Origin: Pyrus communis
Lineage: Eukaryota; Streptophyta; Magnoliopsida; Rosales; Rosaceae
Direction: 5' to 3'
Assembly: GCF_963583255.1 (NCBI RefSeq)
Contig: NC_084811.1
Span: 15,642,088 to 15,706,087, forward strand
DNA: 64,000 nucleotides
The translations under genes and the position numbers were made by a program. Positions 42,595-54,805 of this stretch are shown one piece after another (the stretch's first letter is position 1; every line of letters begins with the position of its first letter). The notes beneath the pieces were generated by a model. The model was not told where the DNA came from. It worked only from the letters and a program-made list of their open reading frames with translations, and did not search any database.

Positions 42595-44465
42595 TGATGC
42601 GTGATTTATACGCACACAAATTAAACCCTCTTTTCGTCAAATTGTAGTATAAGTATAAGTAGGGATCGTTCTGGACCGGGGATTAGGAGGGATTGTTAAT
42701 CACTTGGATTTGACTCAAAAACGTAAAAACGCAATATAAAACACTAAATTAGACTCAAAGAATGTAAAACTAAACTTTAAAACTCTAAAACAAACCAAAA
42801 ACTCAAAATGCTTTTAAAAAACACAAACTAAAATGATTTCTAACTAAATTGACATTAAAGTAAAGGGGGATTTAAGTTTATACGAAATTAAATTAAATGA
42901 ACAAATTAAAACAGAATGTAAATATGAAATTGATGAAATGGAATGAATGGATGATAGAATAGCTAAGGGGGTCATCTCCACATATGTTACACTTGCATAA
43001 TAAAAAGATTTCCAATTGCATTTCAATAAATTATGAAACTCATCACCCCGGGTTAATTAGGTCCGCTTAAATTAACCGTCAAGTTTTCCTTAAGTTAATG
43101 AATTGGATGGGTTAGCGCAACGCAATTCACAACATTCTCCAAAAGTCCTTTACGTGAACAGCACAATAAAGATACAATCAAAGATCATTAAGCATTATGA
43201 AAACTGTAAGTGTTGACGAGGCATTCGTTACTATGATGAGCATGAAACTCGTGCCAAGAATTCATTTAACGCGATTGTTTATAAGCAACCTCCACTACTT
43301 GTGAATATAAGTTCGTAACTATTAGGTGAAACTCACTTATATTCTAGCGTCATATTGATGCATGAAAATTAAGCGCGCATTCTTAATAAACATTCATAAA
43401 TAAGTTATCAATCAAACGGTTAAACAAATTGAACCACAACTTATGAAACGCAATTAGAATTAATCAAATCAAAATGCAAGCATAAACATATATTTCGAAT
43501 CACCCCTAGCTAAGGGGGGGTTTAGTTCCTCATACAAAACAAAGAGAATTAAAATTAAACATTGAAATCAAAGAAACACCTAAACATTCCAACAACTCAA
43601 ACTTGAATTGTATGAACGTTTAGGCCCTCTTCTCTTCCTCTTTATTGTAGCATAAGGTCTAAGGATAGTTGGTTTGGGGGAATGGAAGTGTGGAATTGAG
43701 TGAGGAGTGATGGAAATGGAAAGATGGTTTTTGGATTCTAAGGGAGACTCACGGCTAAGAGAGAAAGGGATGTGTTTGTGGTGTGTTGTGTATGAAATGA
43801 GATGTTTATGAATGAATGAATGCAAGGGTATTTATAGGAGTAGTGGAGGGAACATATGGCTATGTCATTTGTAGGTGAAGTAAGTGTGTGAGGTTGGTGA
43901 AGTAAGTGGAGGTTGTAGGTGAAGTAGGTGGATGTTGTAGGTGAAGTAGGTGGATGTTGTAGGTGAAGTGGATGTTGTAGGTGAAGTAGGTGGATGATAT
44001 GTTAAGTGATAAGTGATAAGTGATATGATATGTGGTTATGTGGTGATGATAAGTGATAAGTGATTAAGTGATATGATATGTGGTGATGATAAGTGATAAG
44101 TGCATGTGGGTTAACTAATGAAGGAAATGCATGTGCAATGACAATGTGTTAGAATGGATGTGTGTTATGCATGGCATGATTGGGATTAGGAAAGGTTTAA
44201 ATGTCCTAAAACTAAAGAGAACAAGGTTCCAACACTTTGGCTCCAATTAGGTCTTCAATTTCGTCCAACACTTTGGCTTCAAGCATAAGCTATCCGTCCT
44301 TAGCCCAAAAGTGCTCCAAAAGTCTCCAAAATGCATCTTTTTGCTCCTTTAGCCCTTTGGACCTACAAACACACGAAAATAGCTTAAAGTACTAAAATAA
44401 CTAAAGAAACATAACGTAAATGTACGAGAACAAGCCATTTAAGTCGCATAAATATGCTCCTATCA
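42595..44465 (-). repeat. 5' LTR of F
   Basis: 1,871 bp, near-identical to 36622-38493. Confidence 0.94.
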
Positions 44466-44470
44466 ACAAT

Positions 44471-44706
44471 TCATAACCATCACATGCAATCTGGCCAAGT
44501 CCAATATCCCTGAAACTTTCAAAGGAGTGGTGTTTGTCATTGAGTTCTTGTCAGACAAAACAAGTAAGTCATTTTTTCCAAATTTCATTACATTTTATAC
44601 TAACTTGTTGTTTTTTATGAATCAGGCACCCAATCTGGAATTTAAACTATTACCGGATCATTTCAAGTATCACCGCCCATTCAAAGATAAATTCCATGCC
44701 GTTTGA
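44471..44706 (+). pseudogene. Gag-like ORF of G, 3' part
   Basis: Continues the frame broken at 36621 (VITIT region here SITIT-like after the duplication). It passes through the splice-like segment (GTAAGT ... TATACTAAC ... AATCAG, 62 nt, about 44563-44624) and ends with APNLEFKLLPDHFKY and TGA at 44704-44706. The terminal linker is closer to the B copy than to A or H, so G is mosaic. Confidence 0.75.
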
Positions 44707-44715
44707 TTTTATTTA

Positions 44716-44718
<3 letters not shown>

Positions 44719-44758
<40 letters not shown>
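44719..44758. repeat. A tract between convergent ORFs in G
   Basis: 40 consecutive A after TTTTATTTATGT; the longest of the family in the window. Confidence 0.9.
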
Positions 44759-44764
<6 letters not shown>

Positions 44765-44796
44765 GAAAGATACTAAACATGGAGAAAGGTGGAGCT

Positions 44797-45468
44797 TCAC
44801 AAAGGTTGTTTGCGTGAAGCCCCACTACGAGGCGCAGAAGCGGAAGGCATAGAAGCGGGAGGCATAGAAGCGGGAGGCATCGGAGCGGAAGCCATCGGAG
44901 CGGGAGGCATCGGAGCTAGAGCATTCCAGGCCTCAATACTTGGCCAAGCGCTGGATGACCCAGGAAAAAGGTGCCTCTGGAGATAAGACGCAAGCCTTTG
45001 ACGGTCACTGTGAATTCGACCCTCAGATTCTTGCAGCTCATCAAGCTTCCTCTTCATCCCCGACGAATAGTTATTTGCAAGCACATGCAAACTTCTATTC
45101 TCGTACTTAAGCTGCTGGATCTCTTGCTTAAGTCTTTCCACCTCGGCCATCAACGATTCCACTTGGCGGGACCGAGCAAGCAGGCGTTGGCCCATGTTGG
45201 ACACAGAACTCGCACACTGAACACTAAGTGCGAGGGACTCTTGAACGGCCAACTCATCGGACCGTCCTGACAGCAGCCTACTATCTTTTGGAGTGAGGAG
45301 GTTTTTAGCTACTATTGTAGCTGTTGTGGCATCCTGCATCACAGAGTCTTCACCTGAAAGAGGACCGTTAGAAGATAAAAAAGAAGGGCGCCATACATTA
45401 CCTTGACGGGGCGCAACCGGATCGCTGCTGAGACTCAAATCTAAGCTAAGGTTCGATGAGTTCGCCAT
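44797..45468 (-). CDS. Antisense ORF of G: coiled-coil protein with EAR-like motif
   Basis: 223 residues, ATG at 45468 on the minus strand, stop TGA at 44797-44799. Nearly identical to the A copy: V for L at residue 110 and one extra five-residue unit in the proline/methionine tail. L7-S-L-D-L-S-L13, coiled coil and basic KRK patch are unchanged. It lies antisense between the gag-like gene and the 3' region of G. Confidence 0.82.
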   Translation of the reverse strand: MANSSNLSLDLSLSSDPVAPRQGNVWRPSFLSSNGPLSGEDSVMQDATTATIVAKNLLTPKDSRLLSGRSDELAVQESLALSVQCASSVSNMGQRLLARSRQVESLMAEVERLKQEIQQLKYENRSLHVLANNYSSGMKRKLDELQESEGRIHSDRQRLASYLQRHLFPGSSSAWPSIEAWNALAPMPPAPMASAPMPPASMPPASMPSASAPRSGASRKQPL

Positions 45469-46684
45469 TTTTTTTCAACGATGTTCAAAGAGAAGGGGTG
45501 GATGGAGTTAAAATTTCACAAAGGGCCGGAGTCGAGTTTCAGGAATGGGAAATCTTCAGAGTGTGTGTGTTGGGGTGATTGATAGCTCTATAAAAAGCCA
45601 AGACGACGCGTCCACCGATTCAAAGAGCCGGATTTTCCGGCGTAATTTAGGCGACGCCCCCTCGGCTTTTCAAGAAAACGCGTTCAACTTTGTCAAAAGA
45701 TTTCTGACAAAGCTGAAAACACGTGGAGGCCATCATCGCATCTACACATCTTTAGCCGACAAGCGCAAAGTTCGGCGACGCTTTCTCTACTTTTCAGAAG
45801 ACGCGTGCAGCTTTGTCAAAAGGAGCCGCATCTGCACTACCACGTGTCGTTCAGAAAGCGAAGGGGCGTCGTTCAGAAATCGAAGGGGCGCCTGCTCAGA
45901 AATCGAAGAGGCGTATTCAAAGATCGAAGAGGCGCCACTATTTCAAAGAGCCGGATTTGCGGGATCAAAACGTTTGTCGACAAGGGTAAAAAGTACCACC
46001 ACTTGATATTATCTCTATATATGTCGACCTTCGTCTTTTATGGCAGGGCAAACCTGAAGAAAATGCCCAACTCTCCCTCACCTCTGAGGGCGCACTCCCA
46101 GCAAAGCCTTTCAAAATACTCAATTCTTTCTTCTTCCCCAAAGATGATACCAGATGCCTGGAGTACATATGACCCAGGAGGAAACGGCGGATTGAAGCAT
46201 GTGCTGATTCATTCACCGCTTCTTCAAAGCAAAGGTATCTCATATCATCAAGGTCAAAAGCAAAAGTATCTCATATCATGCTCTTTCCCTGTCTTTTTCT
46301 TTGTCCTTGTTCTTACTTGCATGGTAAAGTAAAAGAAGCAATCTGCCGGCACTTGGAGTCAGTCTTCCGATCTGGAGCCAACTGCCTGGAATCTATTCCT
46401 GATTGCTTACCTAGCGTTGCTCTCGAGTAGTCATCTTCAACGGTTGATACACTTCCAGAGAAGGGACCACTCCTGCAAAGATTGAACAAAGAAACAGATA
46501 ACAGGAGGAAGCTCAGACCTTCGGGGGAAACCAAAAGAACCATCCTGCTGCCCAGTTCAAGAAGTAGCACAAAGGAAAATCAACGATGGGTAGAAACCAG
46601 TTCAAGAGTAAGCCTGTGGAATCACAAAGATCAAAGCCTCAATGCAATCACCAAGGAGAAGAGGGAATTTACACTCCATAACCA
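45469..46684 (-). promoter_or_regulatory. Promoter-like upstream region of antisense ORF in G
   Basis: Inverted equivalent of 3471-4686. TATA-like TTTTTATAGAG (minus) at about 45586-45596, and ~23-bp repeats at about 45850-45950. Open frames on the plus strand here (for example 45545-46006) are shared with A only as shadows, with no recognisable domain. Confidence 0.5.
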
Positions 46685-48510
46685 GATTTGCGTCCCTAAA
46701 CTCTTCTTTTTGTTTATTACATTCTGCCATGTTTAGTATGTTTAAATGCTTTTTGTGTGTTTACTTATGCTTTGTATGAATCTATGCTTAAAACATTGAG
46801 GACAATGTTTGATTTAAGTGTGGGGGGGTAACTAAGTATATTTAATGCAAATTCGTGGGATTTTATCACCCATAACTTCAAATGTTGTTCCTTGCTGTTT
46901 TAAGGTGTTTTTAAGTTGTTTTAGAGTGTTTTAGTGTGTTTTGTTTTATAATTCGAAAATCCCATAAAAATTTGAAAAATTGTTTTGAAAAACCCAAAAA
47001 GAGTTGTTTTAAGAGTCGTTTTTGTGTGTTTGTGTCTTAGGGTACCTTCCAACACAATGATAAGGATTTGGTTTATAATTGCATGACGGTTAGAAAGAGT
47101 TATAAACATAGAGAAAAGTTTGATTTACTCTTGGTATATGCTTGGTTATGGTTATAATGTATGACTTCACATGCAATCATAAAAGAAAAAAATTCGTTTT
47201 TGTAACATGCTTGAAGGAAGGAACTCAAACAAACGCTACAACCCTGAGAGACTTGAGCCTATAACGTTCTTTGGAGAGTATAATCTGTGATTTCTTGTTT
47301 TCTAAAGTCGTTGCATGATCTCATTATTCTTTGCTTGGTTACTACTTAGAAGGCGTTTCATCATATAGTTCCAAATGCTAGAACTCATGCCCATTTCATT
47401 CAAAGCATGTTATTGATTTGCATAACACATATTCAAGAAGAAGTTGTGTAGTGACCACCACCATAGCCAAATAGCCTTACTTCCCATACTTCGTATATGT
47501 TGTAAGTTTTAACCCCGTTGAGCCTCGTTTTGCCTTTATTCCTTGTTTACCCACATCACCCCTTACCTAGCTTAGAGTAGGACTTTCCTATACCCTTGTT
47601 CTTAAAGTTTAGTGAGCATGACTTAAATGAATTCCTTTTGAGTTACATTATGCAAGAAAATGAGTGTGGGGGAGTAAAAGTTTGTTCTTACGTTTATATG
47701 TATGTTTTGAGATTCAAAAGAAAAAGAAGAAAAAAAAAAAAAAAAAAAAAAAAAAAAGGAGTGAAAATAAGTAAGAATGAACTCACGAGCGTTGATGGTT
47801 GAAGAAAGGGTCCAAAAAGTTGAATATGGCCCTAAGTTTTGTGTGATTTTCCCTTGGGTGTTCAAAGTTGACTTCTGCGTTCTTAAGGGAATTCTAAGTG
47901 CCTAATTCAATACTTTGCTCACTATTGCTTTAAGAATGTTTGTTTATCCTTCACCTTTCATTGTTAGCCAATACCCTATCCCCGTTACTACCCTTTGACT
48001 TCTATATTGAGTGTTATGTATTTCAATTGTGGAGTTTGAACTTGGTATGAGCTTATGGTGTCACTGGTTCTCGCGTCTAAGTAGTAGCATTCCATTCATG
48101 AGATCATATCTAAACATGCTTATTAACTCCAGAAAATGCTTTCCTTATTATAACATATGTGAGTGTTCGTCTACATGTTTACATCAATCTTCTCACATAT
48201 ACCTAGTGTAGGGTGTGTAGTCAGAAAATCTGTGTGAAAAACGAGAGTACATCTAGTAAGAAATTGAGGGAATTCTCTAAAGGCATGTTACTACATTTGA
48301 AATGTGTTTTAATTGCTTAATTGTGAACTAGTATGTGGTGACTATGATTAAGAATGTACTTAAGTGTAAAGATGGCTCAAATCTGTGAGAATAATGATTT
48401 TTAACTTGTCATGTGCATTGGAAGTCCCTGATACGATTGTTGGAAGGTGTAGGTTGTGTTTTGTTCTTTTTGTTTTGTTTTTCTGTTTTGCTCGAGGACT
48501 AGCAAAAGCT
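46685..48510 (+). other. 3' noncoding region of G
   Basis: Collinear with 17089-18860 after the pol gene. PPT-like boxes at 46816-46828 and 47663-47673. A-rich tract 47730-47757. No gene seen. Confidence 0.8.
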
Positions 48511-48525
48511 AAGTGTGGGGGTATT
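48511..48525 (+). promoter_or_regulatory. Polypurine tract of G
   Basis: AAGTGTGGGGGTATT directly before TGATAGGAGC. Confidence 0.87.
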
Positions 48526-50466
48526 TGATAGGAGCATATTTATGCGACTTAAATGGCTTGTTCTCGTACATTTACGTTATGTTTCTTTAGTTATTTTAGT
48601 ACTTTAAGCTATTTTCGTGTGTTTGTAGGTCCAAAGGGCTAAAGGAGCAAAAAGATGCATTTTGGAGACTTTTGGAGCACTTTTGGGCTAAGGACGGATA
48701 GCTTATGCTTGAAGCCAAAGTGTTGGACGAAATTGAAGACCTAATTGGAGCCAAAGTGTTGGAACCTTGTTCTCTTTAGTTTTAGGACATTTAAACCTTT
48801 CCTAATCCCAATCATGCCATGCATAACACACATCCATTCTAACACATTGTCATTGCACATGCATTTCCTTCATTAGTTAACCCACATGCACTTATCACTT
48901 ATCATCACCACATATCATACCACTTAACCACTTATCATATCATAACCACATATCATATCACTTATCACTTATCACTTAACACAACATCCACCCACTTCAC
49001 CTACAACATCCACCCACTTCACCTACAACATCCACCTACTTCACCTACAACATCCACTTCACCTACAACATCCACCTACTTCACCTACAACATCCACCTA
49101 CTTCACCTACAAATGACATAGCCATATGTTCCCTCCACTACTCCTATAAATACCCTTGCATTCATTCATTCATGGACATCTCAATTTCATACACAACACA
49201 TTACAAACACATTCTCCCTTCCCTAGCCGTGAGCTTCCCATCTCTCCCCTTATAATCCAAACACCATTTTTCCATTTCCCTTCCACTTCTACACCATTCC
49301 TCATCCATTTCCATAATCCCCCAAACCTCACCTTAGACCTTGTGCTACAACAACGAGGAAGAGAAGAGTGCCTAAACGTTCATACAATTCAAGTTTGAGT
49401 TGTTGGAATGTTTAGGTGTTTCTTTGATTTCAAAGTTTAAATTCAATTCTCTTTGTTTTGTACGTATGAGGAATGGAAGAGAAGAGTGCCTAAACGTTCA
49501 TACAATTCAAGTTTGAGTTGTTGGAATGTTTAGGTGTTTCTTTAATTTCAAAGTTATGAGGAAATAAACCCCCCTTTAGCTAGGGGGTGATTCGAAACTA
49601 TGTTTATATTTGCAATATGAATTGATTAACTTTCGTTGGAATTTCATAAGTTGTGGATTCAATGTGTTTAACCGTTTGATTGATAATTTATTTATGAATG
49701 TTTATTAAGAATGCGCGCTTAATTTTCATGCATAAATATGACGCTAGAATATAAGTGAATTTCACCTAATCGTTATGAACTTATATTCACAAGTAGTGGA
49801 GGTTGCTTATAAACAATCGCGTTAAATGAATTATTGGCACTAGTTTCATGCGTATTCCATAGTAACGAAGGCCTCGTCAACACTTATAGTTTTCATAATG
49901 CTTAATGATCTTTGATTGTATCTTTATTGTGCTGTTCACGTAAAGGACTTTTGGAGAATGTTGTGAATTGCGTTGCGCAAACCCATCCAATTCATTAACT
50001 TAAGGAAAACTTGACGGTTAATTTAAGCGGACCTAATTAACCCAGAGTGTTGAGTTTCATAATTTATCGAAAGACCAACTGAGAATCAATCTTGTATGCA
50101 AGTATAACATGTGTGGAGAAGAACCCCTTAGCTAGCCTTCATTCCATTTATTCCATCATCCATATTCACATTTACATTCTGCTTAGTTTATTAACTTGTT
50201 TTGTTATTTCAATTTTCGTCAAATCAAAAACCCCCATTTACTTTCTTGTTCTTTAATGCTTAGAATCTGTTTAGTTTATGTTTTAAAGTATTTTTGAATT
50301 CTTTGAGTCTAGTATAGTGTTTTATATTGTGTTTTTACATTTTTGAGTCAAATCCAAGTGATTAACAATCCCTCCTAATCCCCGGTCCAGAACGATCCCT
50401 ACTTACACTTATACTACAATTTGACAAAAAGAGGGTTTAATTTGTGTGCGTATAAATCACGCATTA
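48526..50466 (+). repeat. 3' LTR of G
   Basis: 1,941 bp, ending ...ATCACGCATTA where CATCA is expected. It differs from the 5' LTR in minisatellite make-up (48985-49112), in the leader and in a GCGTATTCCATAG block (about 49850), so the pair is mosaic rather than a simple duplicate. Confidence 0.85.
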
Positions 50467-52248
50467 AATTTTTGTCAAATTGTAGTATAAGTGTAAGTAG
50501 GGATCGTTCTGGACCGGGGATTAGGAGGGATTGTTAATCACTTGGATTTGACTCAAAAATGTAAAAACACAATATAAAACACTATACTAGACTCAAAGAA
50601 TTCAAAAATACTTTAAAACATAAACTAAACAGATTCTAAGCATTAAAGAACAAGAAAGTAAATGGGGGTTTAGGACTTGACAAAAATTGAAATAACGAAA
50701 CAAGTTAATAAACTAGACAGAATGTAAATATGAATATGATGAAAGTATGGATGAATGGATGCTAGCCAAGGGGTTCATCTCCACACATGTTACACTTGCA
50801 TAATAAAATGATTTCCAATTGCATTTCAATAAATCATTAATTCTCAACACTCCAAGTTAATTAGATCCGCTTAAATTAACCTTCAAATCTTCCTAACGTT
50901 ATTGAATTGGATGATTGCATACGACAACCCAAAACATTCCCCACAAGTCCCCTACATGATTGCATAATAGAGATACAAGCAAGAATCATTACGCTCTATG
51001 AAGATTATAAGTTTTGACGAGACATTCGTTACTATGGAATACGCATGAAACTTATGCCAAGAATTCGTTTAACGCGATTGTTTATAAGCAACCTCCACTA
51101 CTTGTGAATATAAGTTCATAACGATTAGGTGAAATTCACTTATATTCTAGCGTCAAATTCATGCATGAAAATTAAGTGTGCACTCTCAATAAACATACAT
51201 AAATAGGTTATCAATAAAACAGTTAAACAAATTGAATTCACAACTTATGAAACGTAATTAGAAGTAATCAAATCAAAATGCAAGCATAAACATATATTTC
51301 GAATCACCCCCTAGCTAAAGGGGGGTTTAGTTCCCCATACAAAACAAAGAGAATTGAAATTAAACATTGAAATCAAAGAAACGCCTAAACATTCCAACAA
51401 CTCAAACTTGAATTGTATGAACGTTTAGGCCCTCTTCTCTTCCTCTTTATTGTAGCATAAGGTCTAGGGATAATTGGTTTGGGGGATGGAAGTGTGGAAT
51501 GGAAAAATGGTGTTTGGATTATAAGGGGAGAGATGGGAAGCTCACGGCTAGGGAAGGGAGAATGTGTTTGTAATGTGTTGTGTATGAAAATGAGATGTCC
51601 ATGAATGAATGAATGCAAGGGTATTTATAGGAGTAGTGGAGGGAACATATGGCTATGTCATTTGTAGGTGAAGTAGGTGGATGTTGTAGGTGAAGTAGGT
51701 GGATGTTGTAGGTGAAGTGGATGTTGTAGGTGAAGTAGGTGGATGTTGTAGGTGAAGTGGGTGGATGTTGTAGGTGAAGTGGGTGGATGTTGTGTTAAGT
51801 GATAAGTGATAAGTGATATGATATGTGGTTATGATATGATAAGTGGTTAAGTGGTATGATATGTGGTGATGATAAGTGATAAGTGCATGTGGGTTAACTA
51901 ATGAAGGAAATGCATGTGCAATGACAATGTGTTAGAATGGATGTGTGTTATGCATGGCATGATTGGGATTAGGAAAGGTTTAAATGTCCTAAAACTAAAG
52001 AGAACAAGGTTCCAACACTTTGGCTCCAATTAGGTCTTCAATTTCGTCCAACACTTTGGCTTCAAGCATAAGCTATCCGTCCTTAGCCCAAAAGTGCTCC
52101 AAAAGTCTCCAAAATGCATCTTTTTGCTCCTTTAGCCCTTTGGACCTACAAACACACGAAAATAGCTTAAAGTACTAAAATAACTAAAGAAACATAACGT
52201 AAATGTACGAGAACAAGCCATTTAAGTCGCATAAATATGCTCCTATCA
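50467..52248 (-). repeat. Extra inverted LTR at the right end of complex G
   Basis: Minus LTR lacking its first ~36 bp. It starts in AATTTTTGTCAAATTG directly after the 3' LTR of G and ends CTCCTATCA against TSD TTAAT. AATTTT equals the spacer that normally lies between LTR and PBS, so the junction may be LTR + spacer joined to an inverted LTR. Six minisatellite units at 51664-51791. Confidence 0.85.
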
Positions 52249-54805
52249 TTAATCCAGCCTAGGGTTTACTAAACACAATCGTGACTAGCGATCTTTACTA
52301 CTCATGAATATAAGTTCATAACGATTAGGTGAAATTCCCTTATATCCTAGCATCAAGTTTAGGCATGCAAATTAAGTGTCGACCCTCAACCCACATACAT
52401 AAACAAGTTCTTAATCAAAACAGAAAAGTAACCCACATCAAAAGTTCGTGAATTCATAACTGGAGTAAATCAAATCATAACCAACATATGTAAATAGCTT
52501 CAAATTCGCCTCTAACTAAAAGAAGAAATTAGTTCTACATGTTTAACAAAATTGAACAACAAGTTAAATTAAACATGAAAACATAAACAAGTTAATACAC
52601 TAGACAGAAAGTAAATATGAAATTGAAATAGAATGAATGGAATTGATGGATGAATGCTAGCTAAGGGGTTCATCTTCACATATGTTACACTTGCATAATA
52701 AAATGATTTCCAATTGCATTTCAATAAACCATGAAACTCAACACCCCGGGTTAATTAGGTCCGCTTAAATTAACCGTCAAGTTCTCCTTAAGTTAATGAA
52801 TTGGATGGGTTAGCGCAACGCAATCCACAACATTCTCCAAAAGTCCTTTACGTGAACAACACAATAAAGATACAATCAAAGATCATTAAGCATCATGAAA
52901 ATTATAAGTATTGACGAGGCATTCGTTACTATGGAATACGCATGAAACTTATGCCAAGAATTCGTTTAACGCGATTGTTTATAAGCAACCTCCACTACTT
53001 GTGAATATAAGTTCATAACGATTAGGTGAAACTCACTTATATTCTAGCGTCATATTCATGCATGAAAATTAAGCTTGCAATCTCAATGAACATACATAAA
53101 TAAGTTATCAATCAAACAGTTAAACGAATTGAATCCACAACTTATGAAACGCAATTAGAAGTATTCAAATCAAAATGCAAGCATAAACATATATTCGAAT
53201 CACCCCCTAACCAAGGGGGGTTTAGTTCCTCATGGTACAAAACAAAGAGAATCAAAGAAACACCTAAACATTCCAACAACTCAAACTTGAGTTGTATGAA
53301 CGTTTAGGCACTCTTCTCTTCCATTCCTCATTCGTACAAAACAAAGAGTATTGAAATTAAACATTGAAATCAAAGAAACACCTAAACATTCCAACAACTC
53401 AAACTTGAATTGTATGAACGTTTAGGCACTCTTCTCTTCCTCTTCGTTGTAGCACAAGGTCTAGGGATAGTTTGATGGTGTGAGTGGTTTGGGGAGTGGT
53501 GGAAATGGAAGGATGGTGTTTGGATTGTAAGGGAGAGCACGGCACAAAGATGGTTTGATGGTCTACATTTCTGCAATGGATGAGTTTATGAATGGAATGG
53601 ATGGACTTTGTGAAGGGCACGGCCCCAAGGGACCAATTTCTGTTGTGAATGAATGAATCTCTTGGAAGAGTGTGTGAATGAGTATTTATAGGTGAAATGG
53701 GGGGAACATGACAGCTAGGTTGCATGTGCAAATGCTGGAATGGTATGGTGAGTGAATGTGCACGGTTTTGAGTGTTGTTGGTGCTGGAATGGTATGGGTT
53801 GTGCACGGTATTGAGTGTGGATGAGCTGGAAATGCATGTGTGTGCATGTGAAAGCTGCCAAGATGCATGTGAAAGTGTATGAATGCATGTGAATGAAGTG
53901 GATTTTCTGATGGAATATGCACGGCAATGAGTGGTGGATGGGAGTGTATGTTTGAATGATTAAAGGGACATGTGGGGGTGGAAATGATGAATGAAATGCA
54001 TGTGAATGACAGCTAGATATGTTGATGAATGCATGTGACTTGTTTGTGGTGAGTGAATGCATGTGCAAAGCTTGGAAATGCAATGGGAACTCACGGCATT
54101 GAGTGATTTCTGGGTGCATGTGGAATGAATGATTTCTTGGTGAGTGGATGGATGTGTTGATTAAAGGGGGAATGCAAAGGAAAAGCTGGAAATGGGAGTG
54201 AAGAGTCACGGCAAGGTAAGTGTTTGGTGATGGGTGCATGTGGAATGGCTGAAATGTAAAGGGGATGCACGGCATGGTTATGATGAATGCATGTGCAAAG
54301 TTGGTTGAATGATAAGTGGTGAATGATATGTGATAAGTGATATGTGTTAAGTGATATGTGATAAGTGATATGTGGTTGAGTGTATGATATGATAAGTGTA
54401 TGAAATGATAAGTGGTGAATGATATGTGATAAGTGATATGTGGTGATGATATGTGGTGATGATAAATGGGAGTGTGGCTAAAATGAAGGAGTGGAATGTT
54501 GGAATGTTATGCACGGCTAAGGATAAAGGAAAGGTTTAAATGTCCTAAAACTAAAGGGAACAAGGTTCCAACACTTTGGTCTTCAATTAGGTCTTCAGTT
54601 TCGTCCAACACTTTGGCTCCAAGCATAAGCTATCCATCCTTAGTCCAAAAGTGCTCCAAAAGTCTCCAAAATGCATCTTTTTGCTCCTTTAGCCCTTTGG
54701 ACCTACAAACACACGAAAATAGCTTAAAGTACTAAAATAACTAAAGAAACATAACGTAAATGCACGAGAACAAGCCATTTAAGTCGCATGAATATGCTCC
54801 TATCA
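52249..54805 (-). repeat. Hybrid minus LTR, second segment
   Basis: Continues 32918-33677 in L2-like sequence, then near 52560-52600 jumps to an L1/H1-type LTR from close to its U5 start and runs to CTCCTATCA. Best read as a 3' LTR fused to a 5' LTR by a deletion removing the internal region. It contains a ~115-bp tandem duplication (53240-53440), many TGCATGTG motifs (53720-54300) and a GATAAGTG-type array (54305-54470). Confidence 0.75.

Larger units (their letters stand above)
36622..44465 (-). mobile_element. Element F: complete young element lacking the gag-like gene, TSD ACAAT
   Basis: 7,844 bp with ACAAT at 36617-36621 and 44466-44470. Minus order: 5' LTR (44465-42595), PBS, post-pol-type box, A/T-rich tract, antisense ORF, 3' region with three PPT-like boxes, 3' LTR (38493-36622). 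No sense ORF of note remains. The LTRs are 1,871 and 1,872 bp; the one difference I found is in a C run (37531 vs 43503 area). It is therefore among the youngest insertions here. Confidence 0.92.
33678..52248 (+). mobile_element. Complex G: LTR element plus inverted third LTR, TSD TTAAT
   Basis: The 18,571-bp insertion is flanked by TTAAT at 33673-33677 and 52249-52253, in otherwise continuous LTR sequence. It holds 5' LTR, PBS, gag-like gene (broken by F), A tract, antisense ORF, 3' region, PPT and 3' LTR, all in plus order. A minus-strand LTR (50467-52248) is then appended. Both outer termini are U3 ends (TGATAGGAGC), which a normal element would not have. Confidence 0.85.
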
